Of a DNA stretch of 64,000 nucleotides, positions 1 to 8,412 are shown in pieces; the first letter of the stretch is position 1, and each line of letters opens with the position of its first letter. Where the stretch lies: assembly GCF_001262495.1 (NCBI RefSeq), contig NZ_LGYE01000003.1:310001-374000 (forward strand). The letters run 5' to 3'. The notes under the pieces were generated by a model, which had not been told where the DNA came from, did not search any database, and was given only the letters and a program-made list of their open reading frames with translations. This DNA comes from Microbacterium sp. GCS4. GTDB lineage: Bacteria; Actinomycetota; Actinomycetes; Actinomycetales; Microbacteriaceae. The translations under genes and the position numbers were made by a program.

Positions 1-1
1 C

Positions 2-733
2 CTGTTCCGCGACCGGAACTTCTCGGGTGCCAACATCGCGATCGCGACCGTCGGCTTCGCGGTGACGAGCATGTCGCTGCCGCTGATGTTCTTCCTGCAG
101 ATCGCACGCGGGCTCACCCCGACGCAGGCGGCGCTGCTGATGATCCCGATGGCCGTGTTCTCGGGCGTCCTGGCCCCGGTCGCCGGCAAGATCCTCGACC
201 GCACCGACCCTCGGTTCATCCTCATCCCCGGACTGGTCATCTTCGCCTCGGCGCTGGTCTGGTACTCGTCGCTCGTGCGGATGGACACCGAGATCTGGAT
301 GTTCCTGTTCCCGTCGGCCCTCCTCGGCATCGGCAGCGCCGGCATGTGGGGGCCGCTCGCGACCACCGCGACCCGCCGCCTGCCGATGCGTCAAGCCGGA
401 GCGGGCGCGGGCATCTACAACACCACCCGGACGATCGGCTCGGTGATCGGCTCCGCCGCGATCGCGACGTTCATGCAGGCGCGGCTCGAGGCGAACCTGC
501 CGGGGATGGGAGACTCCGCGGGATCGATCAGCTCCGGCGGGACGCTCCCGGCGCCCGTGGCGGACGGGTTCGCCGCGGCGATGTCGCAGTCGATCCTGCT
601 GCCGGCGAGTGTGATCGTGATCGGTCTGATCGCGGCGCTCTTCCTCCGCGGTGCGCCGAAGGAGGAGGATGCCGGTGCGCCCGCCGCATCCGCTCCCGCC
701 GCCCCGGCCGCCGACCCGGCGCCCGCCGCCTGA
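2..733 (+). CDS. MFS transporter, DHA2 (EmrB/QacA-like) family, C-terminal part
   Basis: The reading frame is open from the left edge, so only the last 243 residues are present and the N-terminal half lies outside the window. About six hydrophobic helices remain. A loop between two helices reads GKILDRTDPR, the basic/acidic cytoplasmic loop typical of MFS proteins. The GIYNTTRTIGSVIGSA stretch matches the C-terminal half of 14-helix drug:proton antiporters. The protein ends in an Ala/Pro-rich cytoplasmic tail. Its role is probably proton-driven efflux of small toxic compounds; the substrate cannot be told. A hairpin and a block of intergenic repeats follow the stop codon. Confidence 0.85.
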   Translation: MFRDRNFSGANIAIATVGFAVTSMSLPLMFFLQIARGLTPTQAALLMIPMAVFSGVLAPVAGKILDRTDPRFILIPGLVIFASALVWYSSLVRMDTEIWMFLFPSALLGIGSAGMWGPLATTATRRLPMRQAGAGAGIYNTTRTIGSVIGSAAIATFMQARLEANLPGMGDSAGSISSGGTLPAPVADGFAAAMSQSILLPASVIVIGLIAALFLRGAPKEEDAGAPAASAPAAPAADPAPAA

Positions 734-754
734 CGCGAGGCCCGAAGAAACGAG

Positions 755-780
755 ACGCGTCGATCGATCGGTCGACGCGT
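755..780 (+). terminator. Hairpin after the MFS gene
   Basis: Nine-base arms ACGCGTCGA and TCGACGCGT enclose an 8-base loop 22 bases after the MFS stop codon. It runs straight into the repeat block. No U-tract is seen, so the terminator role is inferred. Confidence 0.45.
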
Positions 781-930
781 TTCGTCTCGCTTCGCTCGCT
801 CAACGACCGGAGGGGATGCCCCCGGTCGTTGAGCGAGGAGCGCAGCGTCGTCTGTCGGGTCGTTGAGCGAGGAGCGCAGCGTCGTCCCGTCGGGTCGTTG
901 AGCGAGGAGCGCAGCGACGAGACGAAACGC
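777..930. repeat. Intergenic repeat family A, locus 1 (three tandem cores)
   Basis: The block opens with GCGTTTCGTCTCGC and closes with GACGAGACGAAACGC, which are inverted copies of each other. Between them are an inverted copy of the core and three direct copies of TCGTTGAGCGAGGAGCGCAG. The same family occurs at 34517-34605, 40485-40571 and 59504-59701, always between genes. Confidence 0.9.
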
Positions 931-981
931 GGTGAGTCCCGCGGTTTTGCCCGCGCAGACGGGGTGTGATTCTATCGGGCG

Positions 982-1536
982 ATGACCGTCGCATTCGTCC
1001 GTCCCACGACCGCTCTGTATGACAGTTGGGCCTCGGCTGTCGCGGAGTTCGGTGAGGGTCACGTCGACGGATCAGGTCTGCAGGCGCCGGTGACTCCCGA
1101 CCGCGCGACTCTCGACGCACTGATCGCGAAGTCCGAGCTGCTCGCCGACACCTCGGCGCCCGCCCCCGAGGGCGCTGTGCACAACGACCTCTACTGGATC
1201 GTCGACGAGGGCGAGGTCGTCGGCTTCGTGTCCTTCCGGCACGAGCTCAACGACTGGTTGCGCGAGGTCGGCGGCCACATCGGCTACTCGGTCCGCGCGT
1301 CGCGTCGGCGCCAGGGAGTCGCCTCGGCGGGCCTCGCGCTCGCACTGGACCGCGCCCGCGAGATCGGCCTCGACCGGGTGATGGTCACGTGCGACGACGA
1401 CAACATCGCGTCGTACCGCACCATCGAGCGCGCCGGCGGCGTGCTGCAGGACGTCAGCGATCAGAGCGAGCGCGGCTATCCGATGGTGCGCCGGTACTGG
1501 ATCGACCTCGCGGGGCCCGGAGCGCGCGCAAAGTAG
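982..1536 (+). CDS. GNAT family N-acetyltransferase
   Basis: A 184-residue single-domain acetyltransferase that probably moves an acetyl group from acetyl-CoA to an amine. The acetyl-CoA pyrophosphate loop is visible as RRQGVA near residues 109-114, followed by the helix of the GNAT core and an ASYRTIERAGG segment typical of the C-terminal fold. The ATG at 982 fits a leaderless transcript: TTCTAT ends exactly 6 bases upstream and no Shine-Dalgarno sequence is seen. Substrate unknown. Confidence 0.85.
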   Translation: MTVAFVRPTTALYDSWASAVAEFGEGHVDGSGLQAPVTPDRATLDALIAKSELLADTSAPAPEGAVHNDLYWIVDEGEVVGFVSFRHELNDWLREVGGHIGYSVRASRRRQGVASAGLALALDRAREIGLDRVMVTCDDDNIASYRTIERAGGVLQDVSDQSERGYPMVRRYWIDLAGPGARAK

Positions 1537-1590
1537 GGTGGATGCTCGGCGGCAGTCCGTCCGCCGTATCCGATCCGAGGAGCATCCGTC

Positions 1591-3078
1591 GTGATCCCGA
1601 AATCCACCTCTGCGACCGCGCGCCTGCGACGGCTCGGTCGCACCGTCGGCGCGATGGCGCTCACGGCGTTCGTCGCCGCGGGCGCCCTGCTCGGCGGCGC
1701 CACCGCCGCGACCGCCGACACCACCGGCGAGACCTACGTCATCGGCACCGACACGACGTTCGCGCCGTTCGAGTTCACCGATCCGAACGGCGACCTCGTC
1801 GGCATCGACATGGACCTGCTCCGCGCGATCGCGAAGGATCAGGGCTTCGACGTCGAGATCCGCCAGCTCGGGTTCGACGCCGCCGTACAGGCCCTGCAGG
1901 CCAACCAGGTCGACGCGGTCATGGCCGGCATGTCGATCACGGACGAGCGCAAGCAGGTCTTCGACTTCAGCGACCCGTACTTCACCAGCGGCATCCAGCT
2001 CGGTGTGCTCGACTCCAGTGACATCGAGTCGCTCGACGACCTCGACGGCAAGACCGTCGCCGTCAAGACCGGCACCCAGGGCCAGACCTTCGCCGAGGAC
2101 AACCAGGACGAGTACGGCTTCCGCGTCACGCCCTACTCCGACACGACCGACATGGTCGACGCGGTCAAGGCCGGTCAGGCCGTCGGCTACTTCGAGGACT
2201 TCCCGGTGCTCGCCTACGGCATCCAGCAGGGATCGGGCTTCCGTCTCGTGGGCGAGCCGGAGCTCGGCGGCGAATACGGCTTCGCGGTCAACAAGGGGAT
2301 GAACCCCGAGCTGATCGAGATGTTCAACGCCGGGCTCAAGAACCTGCAGGACTCGGGGGAGTACGACGAGATCGTCGACACCTACCTGTCGGCCGGCGAC
2401 GGCGAGGGCGGATCCACGCAGGCCACCGACATCTTCTCCGTGGCCGTGAAGTACTGGCCGGCGCTCATGGAGGGCCTGTGGCTCACGATCCTCGCGACGC
2501 TCGTCGCGATCGTCGCCGCGTTCATCCTCGGCCTCGTGTTCGGCTTCGGACGCATCTCGCGCATCGCCCCGTTCCGCTGGATCGCCACCGCCTACGTGTT
2601 CGTGTTCCGCGGCACACCGATCCTCGTGCAGGCCTTCTTCGTGTTCTTCGCCATCCCGCAGCTGTTCCCCGGGCTGACGTTCAACCCGTTCGTCGCCGGT
2701 GCGATCACGCTGTCGCTCAACACCGGTGCGTACATGACCGAGATCATCCGCGGCGGCATCCAGGCCGTCGATCCCGGTCAGAACGAGGCCTCGCGCTCAC
2801 TCGGCCTGGGACACTGGAAGACGATGCGCAAGGTCGTGCTGCCGCAGGCGTTCCGCATCATGATCCCGTCGTTCGTGAACCAGGGCATCATCACCCTCAA
2901 GGACACGTCGCTGATCAGCGTCATCGGCCTCGCCGAGCTCACCTTCGTGTCGCGTCAGATCATCGCGTCGACGTACCTGTCGGCGCAGGTACTGACGATC
3001 GTCGCCATCATCTACTTCGTCGTGATCACGCTGCTCACGCTGCTGGCCAACCGCCTGGAGAGGAAGTTCAACGCATGA
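1591..3078 (+). CDS. Polar amino acid ABC transporter, fused substrate-binding protein and permease
   Basis: One 495-residue polypeptide carries both an extracellular solute-binding domain and the membrane permease of a PAAT-type amino acid importer. Residues 1-43 form a signal sequence. Residues about 48-265 are a family 3 binding protein (TTFAPFEF and [10 protein letters not shown] segments). Residues about 285-495 are a HisM/GlnP-type permease with the EAA loop ([20 protein letters not shown]). These parts are usually separate genes, though fusions are known in Gram-positives. GTG start with GAGGAG upstream. The stop overlaps the start of the ATPase gene by four bases (ATGA). Confidence 0.93.
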   Translation: MIPKSTSATARLRRLGRTVGAMALTAFVAAGALLGGATAATADTTGETYVIGTDTTFAPFEFTDPNGDLVGIDMDLLRAIAKDQGFDVEIRQLGFDAAVQALQANQVDAVMAGMSITDERKQVFDFSDPYFTSGIQLGVLDSSDIESLDDLDGKTVAVKTGTQGQTFAEDNQDEYGFRVTPYSDTTDMVDAVKAGQAVGYFEDFPVLAYGIQQGSGFRLVGEPELGGEYGFAVNKGMNPELIEMFNAGLKNLQDSGEYDEIVDTYLSAGDGEGGSTQATDIFSVAVKYWPALMEGLWLTILATLVAIVAAFILGLVFGFGRISRIAPFRWIATAYVFVFRGTPILVQAFFVFFAIPQLFPGLTFNPFVAGAITLSLNTGAYMTEIIRGGIQAVDPGQNEASRSLGLGHWKTMRKVVLPQAFRIMIPSFVNQGIITLKDTSLISVIGLAELTFVSRQIIASTYLSAQVLTIVAIIYFVVITLLTLLANRLERKFNA

Positions 3079-3803
3079 GCAAGATCGAGGTCAAGGACCT
3101 GCACAAGTCGTTCGGCGACAACCAGGTGCTCAAGGGCATCGACCTCACGGTCGAGGACGGCGAGGTCATCGCGGTCATCGGGCCGTCGGGCTCGGGCAAG
3201 TCGACCCTGCTGCGCTGCCTGAACAAGCTCGAGGAGCCCACGTCGGGCCACGTCGTGATCGACGGCGTCGACCTCACCGACAAGAGCGTCAAGCTCGACG
3301 GCGTGCGCCAGCGAATCGGGATGGTGTTCCAGCACTTCAACCTGTTCCCGCACATGACCGTGCTCGAGAACATCACGCTCGCGCCCGTCGAGACCGGCAA
3401 GATGTCGAAGGCCGAGGCGCGCGAACGTGCGCTGGCGCTGCTCGACCGGGTGGGTCTCGCCGAGAAGGCCGACGCGAAGCCGGCATCCCTCTCGGGCGGT
3501 CAGAAGCAGCGCGTGGCGATCGCCCGCGCGCTCGCGATGGACCCCGAGATCATGTTGTTCGACGAGGCCACGAGCGCACTCGACCCTGAGATGGTCGGCG
3601 AGGTGCTGCAGGTCATCCGCGACCTCGCCTCCGGCGGCATGACGATGGTGCTCGTGACGCATGAGATGGGCTTCGCGCGGGAGGTCTCCGGCCGCACGGT
3701 GTTCATGGACGGCGGCGTCGTCGTCGAGTCCGCGCCGCCGGCCGAGCTCTTCGGGTCGCCCAAGAACGAGCGTCTGAAGGACTTCCTCTCGAAGGTGCTC
3801 TGA
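3075..3803 (+). CDS. Amino acid ABC transporter ATP-binding protein (GlnQ/HisP type)
   Basis: A 242-residue ATPase that powers the fused binding protein/permease encoded just upstream. Walker A (GPSGSGKST), the LSGGQKQR signature, Walker B ([14 protein letters not shown]) and the switch histidine (VTHEMGF) are all intact. Length and motif set match the polar amino acid uptake family. The start overlaps the preceding stop by four bases, so the two are probably translated together. Substrate likely a polar or charged amino acid; which one is not visible. Confidence 0.95.
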   Translation: MSKIEVKDLHKSFGDNQVLKGIDLTVEDGEVIAVIGPSGSGKSTLLRCLNKLEEPTSGHVVIDGVDLTDKSVKLDGVRQRIGMVFQHFNLFPHMTVLENITLAPVETGKMSKAEARERALALLDRVGLAEKADAKPASLSGGQKQRVAIARALAMDPEIMLFDEATSALDPEMVGEVLQVIRDLASGGMTMVLVTHEMGFAREVSGRTVFMDGGVVVESAPPAELFGSPKNERLKDFLSKVL

Positions 3804-3827
3804 GGGTCCCCGCGCGCCCGTCTCAAG

Positions 3828-3897
3828 ACCGTCTGTTTCTGCCGTATGGCAGAAACAGACGGTCTGTTCGCGTCATACGGCAGAAATAGACGGGCGG
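3828..3897. repeat. Palindromic intergenic repeat family B, copy 1
   Basis: A perfect hairpin with 16-base arms (ACCGTCTGTTTCTGCC and its complement) around a GTAT loop at 3828-3863 is followed by a second half, CATACGGCAGAAATAGACGG, to about 3890. It lies between two convergent genes and may serve as a bidirectional terminator. A near copy in the same orientation is at 5758-5825. Confidence 0.85.
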
Positions 3898-3898
3898 G

Positions 3899-5209
3899 TC
3901 AGAGGGTCTCGACCGGGGAAGGATGCCGGCGGATCGTGGCGCTCACGACGGCGGCGACCGCGCACAGCCCGGCGGCCGCGAACCACGCGATCGTGTACTG
4001 GCCGGTGTGGTCGCGCACGATCCCGGCGAGCACCGAGGCGATCCCGGCGCCGACCTGGTGCGCCGCGAACACCCACCCGAACACGAGCGGTCCGCGGTCG
4101 CCGAACACCTCGCGGCACAGGGCGATCGTCGGCGGCACGGTGGCCACCCAGTCGAGCCCGTAGATCACGATGAACACGACGATGCTCGGCTGCACCTCGG
4201 CCGACAGCAGGCTCGGCAAGAACAGCAGACTCACCCCGCGGAGGGCGTAGTAGGCGGCGAGCAGGATGCGAGGGTTCACGCGGTCGGTGAGCCAGCCCGA
4301 GAACACCGTGCCGGCGATGTCGAAGATCCCGACGACGGCGAGGAGCCCCGCGGCAGTGGTCGTCGGCATCCCGTGGTCGTGCGCGCTGGGGATGAAGTGC
4401 GTGCCGATCAGGCCGTTCGTCGTGGCGCCGCAGATCGCGAAGCCGATCGCCAGCGCCCAGAAGGTCTTCGTGCGGGCCGCGTCGCGCAACGTCGTGAGGG
4501 CGAGGCGCGCAGCGCCCCAGGCGTTGCCGCGCGGACGCGGTGCGGGCGGAGCGGTCGGGGCCGCCTCTCCGAAGCGCCCGACGCCGAGGTCGCTCGGTCG
4601 GTTGCGGAGGAAGATCCACACGAGTGGCACGACCGCGAGAGCGCCGCCGGCGATGATGAGGGATGCTCCGCGCCAGCCGATCTGCTCGGCGGACGCCGCG
4701 ATCACGGGGAGGAAGATCAGCTGCCCAGTGGCGCTGCCGGCGGTGAGCACACCGGAGACCAGGCCACGCCGCGTCGCGAACCACGTGTCGGTGATGGTCG
4801 CTGCGAAGACCAGGGCCATCGATCCGGTGCCGAGGCCGATCAGCACGCCCCACGTGAGGATGAGCTGCGCCGGTGTCGCGACGAACACGCTGAGTGCCGA
4901 GCCCGCGCCGATCACGAACAGCGCGGTCACGGTCACCGCACGGATGCCGAAGCGCTGCATGAGCGCGGCGGCGAACGGGGCGGTGAGCCCGAACAGCAGC
5001 AGGTTGACCGTGACGGCGAGGGAGAGCTCGGCGGTGGTCCAGCCGAACTCGTCCTGCAGCGGGAGCATGAGAACACCCGGCGCGGCACGGAACCCGGCGG
5101 CGCCGATCAGGGCGATGAGCGCGACGAGCGCGACGATCCACGCCGGGTGCAGGCGGCGCGGTCGGGGTGTCGGAGTGCCGGTCGGCTCCTCGACGGACTC
5201 GGCGGTCAT
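3899..5209 (-). CDS. MFS transporter
   Basis: A 436-residue major facilitator with about 12 predicted helices. An N-terminal Arg/Pro tail precedes TM1. Loops with Arg/Asp signatures, such as GWLTDRVNPR after helix 7, are visible. The protein resembles actinobacterial oxalate/formate- or monocarboxylate-type MFS carriers and exporters; substrate unknown. ATG at 5209 is chosen because it overlaps the stop of the upstream HxlR gene (ATGA, 5206-5209), so the two are probably translationally coupled. Expression is expected to follow the HxlR operator at 5698. Confidence 0.88.
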   Translation of the reverse strand: MTAESVEEPTGTPTPRPRRLHPAWIVALVALIALIGAAGFRAAPGVLMLPLQDEFGWTTAELSLAVTVNLLLFGLTAPFAAALMQRFGIRAVTVTALFVIGAGSALSVFVATPAQLILTWGVLIGLGTGSMALVFAATITDTWFATRRGLVSGVLTAGSATGQLIFLPVIAASAEQIGWRGASLIIAGGALAVVPLVWIFLRNRPSDLGVGRFGEAAPTAPPAPRPRGNAWGAARLALTTLRDAARTKTFWALAIGFAICGATTNGLIGTHFIPSAHDHGMPTTTAAGLLAVVGIFDIAGTVFSGWLTDRVNPRILLAAYYALRGVSLLFLPSLLSAEVQPSIVVFIVIYGLDWVATVPPTIALCREVFGDRGPLVFGWVFAAHQVGAGIASVLAGIVRDHTGQYTIAWFAAAGLCAVAAVVSATIRRHPSPVETL

Positions 5210-5691
5210 TCGGATGCTCCCGGCGCCCGCGTCTCGCCGGAGACGAGGGCGAAGGGCTCGCCGCCCATGCTCCGCCGCGCCCACAGCGTCGAGTCGGTGT
5301 CGAGTGGGGCATCGCAGTGCGTGCACCAGTCGGCGGATGCGGCGGCCTCGCCGCATCGCGCGCAGGACACCGTGAGCCCCCAGGGGCCGTCGGGGTCGGT
5401 CACGCGGGAGAAGCGCGCGAAGGCGTGCAGGACCGGAAGCGTCTCGCGTCCGGCATCCGTGAGGGCGTAGCCGCGCTCCTCACTGCGAGCGATCAGGGCG
5501 GCGTCGGTCATGGCGGTGAGGCGTCGGGACAGCACGGAGTCGGCCGCGCCGGTGGCGTCGCGCAGCTCGTCGAAGCGCGTGCGGCCGGAGAACAGCTCGC
5601 GCAGGATCAGCAGGACCCAGGGATCGGCGAGGACGTCGGCGGAGCGGGCGATCGGACACGTGGCTGTCGACCAGTCGGAGCGGAGCGGCAT
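5206..5691 (-). CDS. HxlR family transcriptional regulator with C-terminal zinc-ribbon-like tail
   Basis: A 161-residue winged-helix regulator. The N-terminus has the HxlR hallmark, a cysteine followed by PIARSADVLADPWVLLILREL (Cys12), which in the family senses thiol-reactive or aldehyde stress. The HTH and wing lie at residues 25-85. The C-terminal part adds two CxxC pairs (Cys110/113 and Cys123/126) spaced like a zinc ribbon, which minimal HxlR proteins lack. It is first in an operon with the MFS gene. The start is supported by a -35 TTGACA at 5726-5721, 17 bases before GAAAGT, which ends 6 bases before the ATG. Confidence 0.9.
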   Translation of the reverse strand: MPLRSDWSTATCPIARSADVLADPWVLLILRELFSGRTRFDELRDATGAADSVLSRRLTAMTDAALIARSEERGYALTDAGRETLPVLHAFARFSRVTDPDGPWGLTVSCARCGEAAASADWCTHCDAPLDTDSTLWARRSMGGEPFALVSGETRAPGASE

Positions 5692-5697
5692 CCACCC

Positions 5698-5714
5698 ACT
5701 TTCTTGAAGAAAGT
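5698..5714. promoter_or_regulatory. Predicted HxlR operator (perfect 17-bp palindrome)
   Basis: ACTTTCTTGAAGAAAGT is a perfect inverted repeat around one central base. It covers the -10 region of the hxlR-MFS promoter (TTGACA at 5721-5726, minus strand) and lies 6 bases from the start codon. HxlR proteins usually bind such palindromes next to their own gene, so autoregulation is likely. Confidence 0.8.
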
Positions 5715-5757
5715 GCGCGGTGTCAAGTGCCGATGCTCACGCGCGACCCACCCGCCT

Positions 5758-5825
5758 CTCTGTTTCTGCCGAACGGCAGAAACAGAGGGTCCATTCGTGC
5801 CGAACGGCAGAAATAGACGGGCGGG
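5758..5825. repeat. Palindromic intergenic repeat family B, copy 2
   Basis: Arms CTCTGTTTCTGCC and their complement around GAAC, then a second half with CGGCAGAAATAGACGGGCGG, closely matching the copy at 3828. The two copies bracket the hxlR-MFS operon in the same orientation. Confidence 0.85.
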
Positions 5826-5877
5826 CGGACGCGCGGACGGGAGGGCGGGCGGACGGGAGGCCCGGGCGGGAGGGCGG
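5817..5877. repeat. G-rich short tandem tract downstream of purD
   Basis: The plus strand has a run of GGGCGGACG/GGGAGGGCGG-like units with strong G over C bias and many runs of three Gs, ending two bases before the purD stop codon. It could form a G-quadruplex or help end purD transcription; no function can be read from it. Confidence 0.6.
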
Positions 5878-5878
5878 A

Positions 5879-7156
5879 CTACTCCGCGACGCGCGCGGCG
5901 ATGTCGCTGCGGTGGTGCGAGCCCTCGAGGCGGATACGGCCGATGGCCTCATACGCACGGTCGCGCGCGGTGCGGAAGTCGGATGCCGTCGCCACGACGT
6001 TCAGCACGCGCCCTCCGGTCGCGACGAGCGACCCGCCGGGAGCGTCGGGGCTGGCGGTCGCGGCGTGCACGAGGCGCACACCCTCGACCTGGGCCGCCTC
6101 GGCCAGACCCTCGATCGGGCGGCCGGTCTGCGGAGCCTCGGGATAGCCCTCGCTCGCGAGGACGACCGTGATCGCGACGTCGTCGGAGAACTTCGGCTCC
6201 GGCTGGTCCTCGAGGGTGCCGGATGCTGCGGCGAGCAGCAGCTTCGACAGCGGCGTCACGAGACGGGGCAGCACGACCTGCGTCTCGGGGTCGCCGAAGC
6301 GGGCGTTGAACTCGATCACGCGCACGCCGGCGGGCGTGAGGATGAGCCCGGCGTAGAGCAGGCCGATGAACGGGGTGCCCTCGCCGTCGAGCTGCCGGAT
6401 CACGGGGAGGGCGACATCGCGCGTGACCTCCTCGACGAACGCCTGCTCGCTGCCGAACTGCTCGGCGAGCCAGGGGAGGGGGGAGTATGCGCCCATGCCG
6501 CCGGTGTTGGGACCCTCGTCGCCGTCGAGCGCGCGCTTGAAGTCCTGCGCGGGGCTCAGCGCGCGCACCGTGTCGCCGTCGCTGAGGAAGAACAGCGAGA
6601 CCTCCGGTCCCGAGAGGAACTCCTCGATCAGCACAGGGCCCGACGGGAGGTACTGCTCCGCGTGCGCGAGGGCCTCGGCACGATCCGAGGTCACGATGAC
6701 GCCCTTGCCGGCGGCCAGGCCGTCGGCCTTCACGACGTGCGGGGCGCCGAGCTCGTCGAACGCGGCCTCGACCTCGGCGGTCGTCGTGGCGCGCACCGCG
6801 CGCCCGGTCGGCACGGAGGCTGCATCCATGATCCGCTTCGCGAACGACTTCGATCCCTCGAGCTGCGCGGCGGCCCTACCCGGGCCGAACACCGGGATGC
6901 CGCGCTCACGCAGCACGTCCGCGACACCCGCGACGAGCGGGGCCTCGGGGCCGACTACGACGAGATCGATCGCGTTGTCGTTCGCGAACGCCGTGATGGC
7001 GGCGCCGTCGAGCGGGTCGACCGAGACGGGCGTCGCGTCCTGCGCGATGCCCGCATTGCCCGGTGCCACGAAGACCTCGTGCTCCGTCTGCTCGGCCCGC
7101 AGGGCGAGGATGATCGCGTGCTCACGGGCACCGGAACCGAGGACGAGGATCTTCAC
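5879..7156 (-). CDS. purD: Phosphoribosylamine-glycine ligase (GARS)
   Basis: Second step of de novo purine synthesis: joins glycine to phosphoribosylamine with ATP to give GAR. The 425-residue length is typical. The N-terminus MKILVLGSGAREHAI is diagnostic, and the ATP-grasp core follows (VVKADGLAAGKGV; NTGGMGAYSP; EFNARFGDPETQ). Start is the GTG at 7156: TAGGCT ends 6 bases upstream, and the 18 bases over this promoter and start are identical to those at purM, suggesting shared control of leaderless transcripts. Confidence 0.97.
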   Translation of the reverse strand: MKILVLGSGAREHAIILALRAEQTEHEVFVAPGNAGIAQDATPVSVDPLDGAAITAFANDNAIDLVVVGPEAPLVAGVADVLRERGIPVFGPGRAAAQLEGSKSFAKRIMDAASVPTGRAVRATTTAEVEAAFDELGAPHVVKADGLAAGKGVIVTSDRAEALAHAEQYLPSGPVLIEEFLSGPEVSLFFLSDGDTVRALSPAQDFKRALDGDEGPNTGGMGAYSPLPWLAEQFGSEQAFVEEVTRDVALPVIRQLDGEGTPFIGLLYAGLILTPAGVRVIEFNARFGDPETQVVLPRLVTPLSKLLLAAASGTLEDQPEPKFSDDVAITVVLASEGYPEAPQTGRPIEGLAEAAQVEGVRLVHAATASPDAPGGSLVATGGRVLNVVATASDFRTARDRAYEAIGRIRLEGSHHRSDIAARVAE

Positions 7157-7171
7157 GCGTCCAGCCTACCG
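7154..7171 (-). promoter_or_regulatory. purD -10/start element identical to purM
   Basis: The minus strand reads CGGTAGGCTGGACGCGTG, which holds the -10 TAGGCT, a 6-base gap and the GTG start. The identical 18 bases occur at 16541-16558 in front of purM. Confidence 0.75.
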
Positions 7172-7196
7172 AGGCGCGTCGCGACGTTTCAGCGGA

Positions 7197-7877
7197 TCAG
7201 AGCTCGATCGGGCGCTCGACTCCGCGGTCCCACTCCTGCGTCCAGCCGGTCGCGTCGAACAGGGCGTCGAGCACCATCGCCGTGAAGCCCCACACGATCG
7301 TGCCGTCGACGTCGAACGCCGGTCCGCGCCAGGTGCGGCCCATCCGGTGGATCGTCGAGGTGAAGCGGATGCTCGGATCGAGCAGCTGCGCCACCGGCAC
7401 GCGGAACACCTCGACCGTCTCGGCGTGATCGACCGCGGCGACGCGAGACGGCGCACGCCACCAGGCCAGCACCGGCGTCACGAGGTGGTTGCTCGCGGCC
7501 AGCGGGAGCTCGCCGAGCGTCGCGAGCACCTCGACTCCGGAGGGATCCAGGCCGGTCTCCTCCTGCGCCTCGCGGAGCGCGGTGGCCGCGGCGTCGGCAT
7601 CCTCGTCCTCGCGACGACCGCCCGGGAACGACACCTGACCGGGATGCGAGGACAGCGTGGCGGCCCGGCGCTGCAGGAGCACATCGAGGTCGGCCGCGAC
7701 GGTCAGCTCGTCCGTCTGCGCCGGGACGCTGTCGAGCCGCCCGAACAGCACGAGCACGGACGCGGCGTGGGCGTCGCCGACGTTCGGCGGGAGGGCCGGG
7801 GCCCAGGCATCCGCGCGCTGCGCGGCCGCGAGCAGTTCGGCTCGTGCGCCGTGCAGTGTCTCGGGATTCTGGCTCAT
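7197..7877 (-). CDS. NUDIX hydrolase, CoA pyrophosphatase-like
   Basis: A 226-residue NUDIX protein of the NudL/YeaB type, which cleaves the pyrophosphate of CoA or a similar nucleotide. The extended box is visible: FPGGRREDED, then TALREAQEETGL, with the REAxEE metal-binding glutamates intact. The start at 7877 is 7 bases after a TAGGCT -10 on the minus strand, consistent with a leaderless mRNA. Divergent from the SCP-like gene at 7933. The exact substrate is not fixed by the sequence. Confidence 0.85.
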   Translation of the reverse strand: MSQNPETLHGARAELLAAAQRADAWAPALPPNVGDAHAASVLVLFGRLDSVPAQTDELTVAADLDVLLQRRAATLSSHPGQVSFPGGRREDEDADAAATALREAQEETGLDPSGVEVLATLGELPLAASNHLVTPVLAWWRAPSRVAAVDHAETVEVFRVPVAQLLDPSIRFTSTIHRMGRTWRGPAFDVDGTIVWGFTAMVLDALFDATGWTQEWDRGVERPIEL

Positions 7878-7932
7878 CGTGTCGAGCCTATGCCCGGCCC
7901 GCAGTATCCGGGTCGGGCGTACCCTGGATCGC

Positions 7933-8304
7933 ATGCCCTCCCGCAGGATCGACATCATCGACGGCCGTGCCGCGCTCGACGCCGTCCGCGCCGCCGACGC
8001 TGCGAGCGAGAAGCCGGCACGCACCGACCTCGCGACCGCGGTGCGGTACCTGCTGCAGCTGCTCGACGAGAAGGCGCCGGGCAACAGCGTCGAGGTGCGC
8101 GTGCCGCCGTTCGGCGCGGTGCAGGTGATCCAGGGTCCGCGGCACACGCGCGGCACCCCGCCGAACGTCGTCGAGATGGATGCCGTGACGTGGATCGCGG
8201 TCGCGACGGGCACACAGCATTGGACGGATGCCGCGGCCGCGGGCCGCATCCACGCCTCCGGCACCCGCGCCGACCTCGTCGACGTGCTGCCGCTGCGCCC
8301 CTGA
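7933..8304 (+). CDS. Sterol carrier (bacterial SCP ortholog) family protein
   Basis: A 123-residue soluble protein with no signal sequence. It resembles the small actinobacterial SCP-like family, with a central RTDLATAVRYLLQLL helix, PGNSVEVRVPPFGAVQ strand pair and a C-terminal WIAVATG...IHASGTRADL segment that recalls SCP2. Lipid binding is the family assumption; no biochemical role can be seen here. TACCCT ends 7 bases before the ATG. It shares a 55-base divergent promoter region with the NUDIX gene. Confidence 0.7.
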   Translation: MPSRRIDIIDGRAALDAVRAADAASEKPARTDLATAVRYLLQLLDEKAPGNSVEVRVPPFGAVQVIQGPRHTRGTPPNVVEMDAVTWIAVATGTQHWTDAAAAGRIHASGTRADLVDVLPLRP

Positions 8305-8322
8305 AGCCCTGAGCCCTGCGGT

Positions 8323-8381
8323 TTCGAATCGCTTGATTGGTGATTCCCAGGGCGTCAGAGCTGCAGATCAAGCGATTCGAA
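8323..8381. terminator. Long inverted repeat between convergent genes
   Basis: Fifteen-base arms TTCGAATCGCTTGAT (8323-8337) and the exact complement (8367-8381) are separated by 29 bases, between the convergent SCP-like and hmuV genes. Probably a bidirectional terminator or a REP-like element; the loop is longer than in a simple terminator. Confidence 0.55.
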
Positions 8382-8412
8382 TCGCGGGGACGTCCGCGTC
8401 CCCGGGCGCGGG

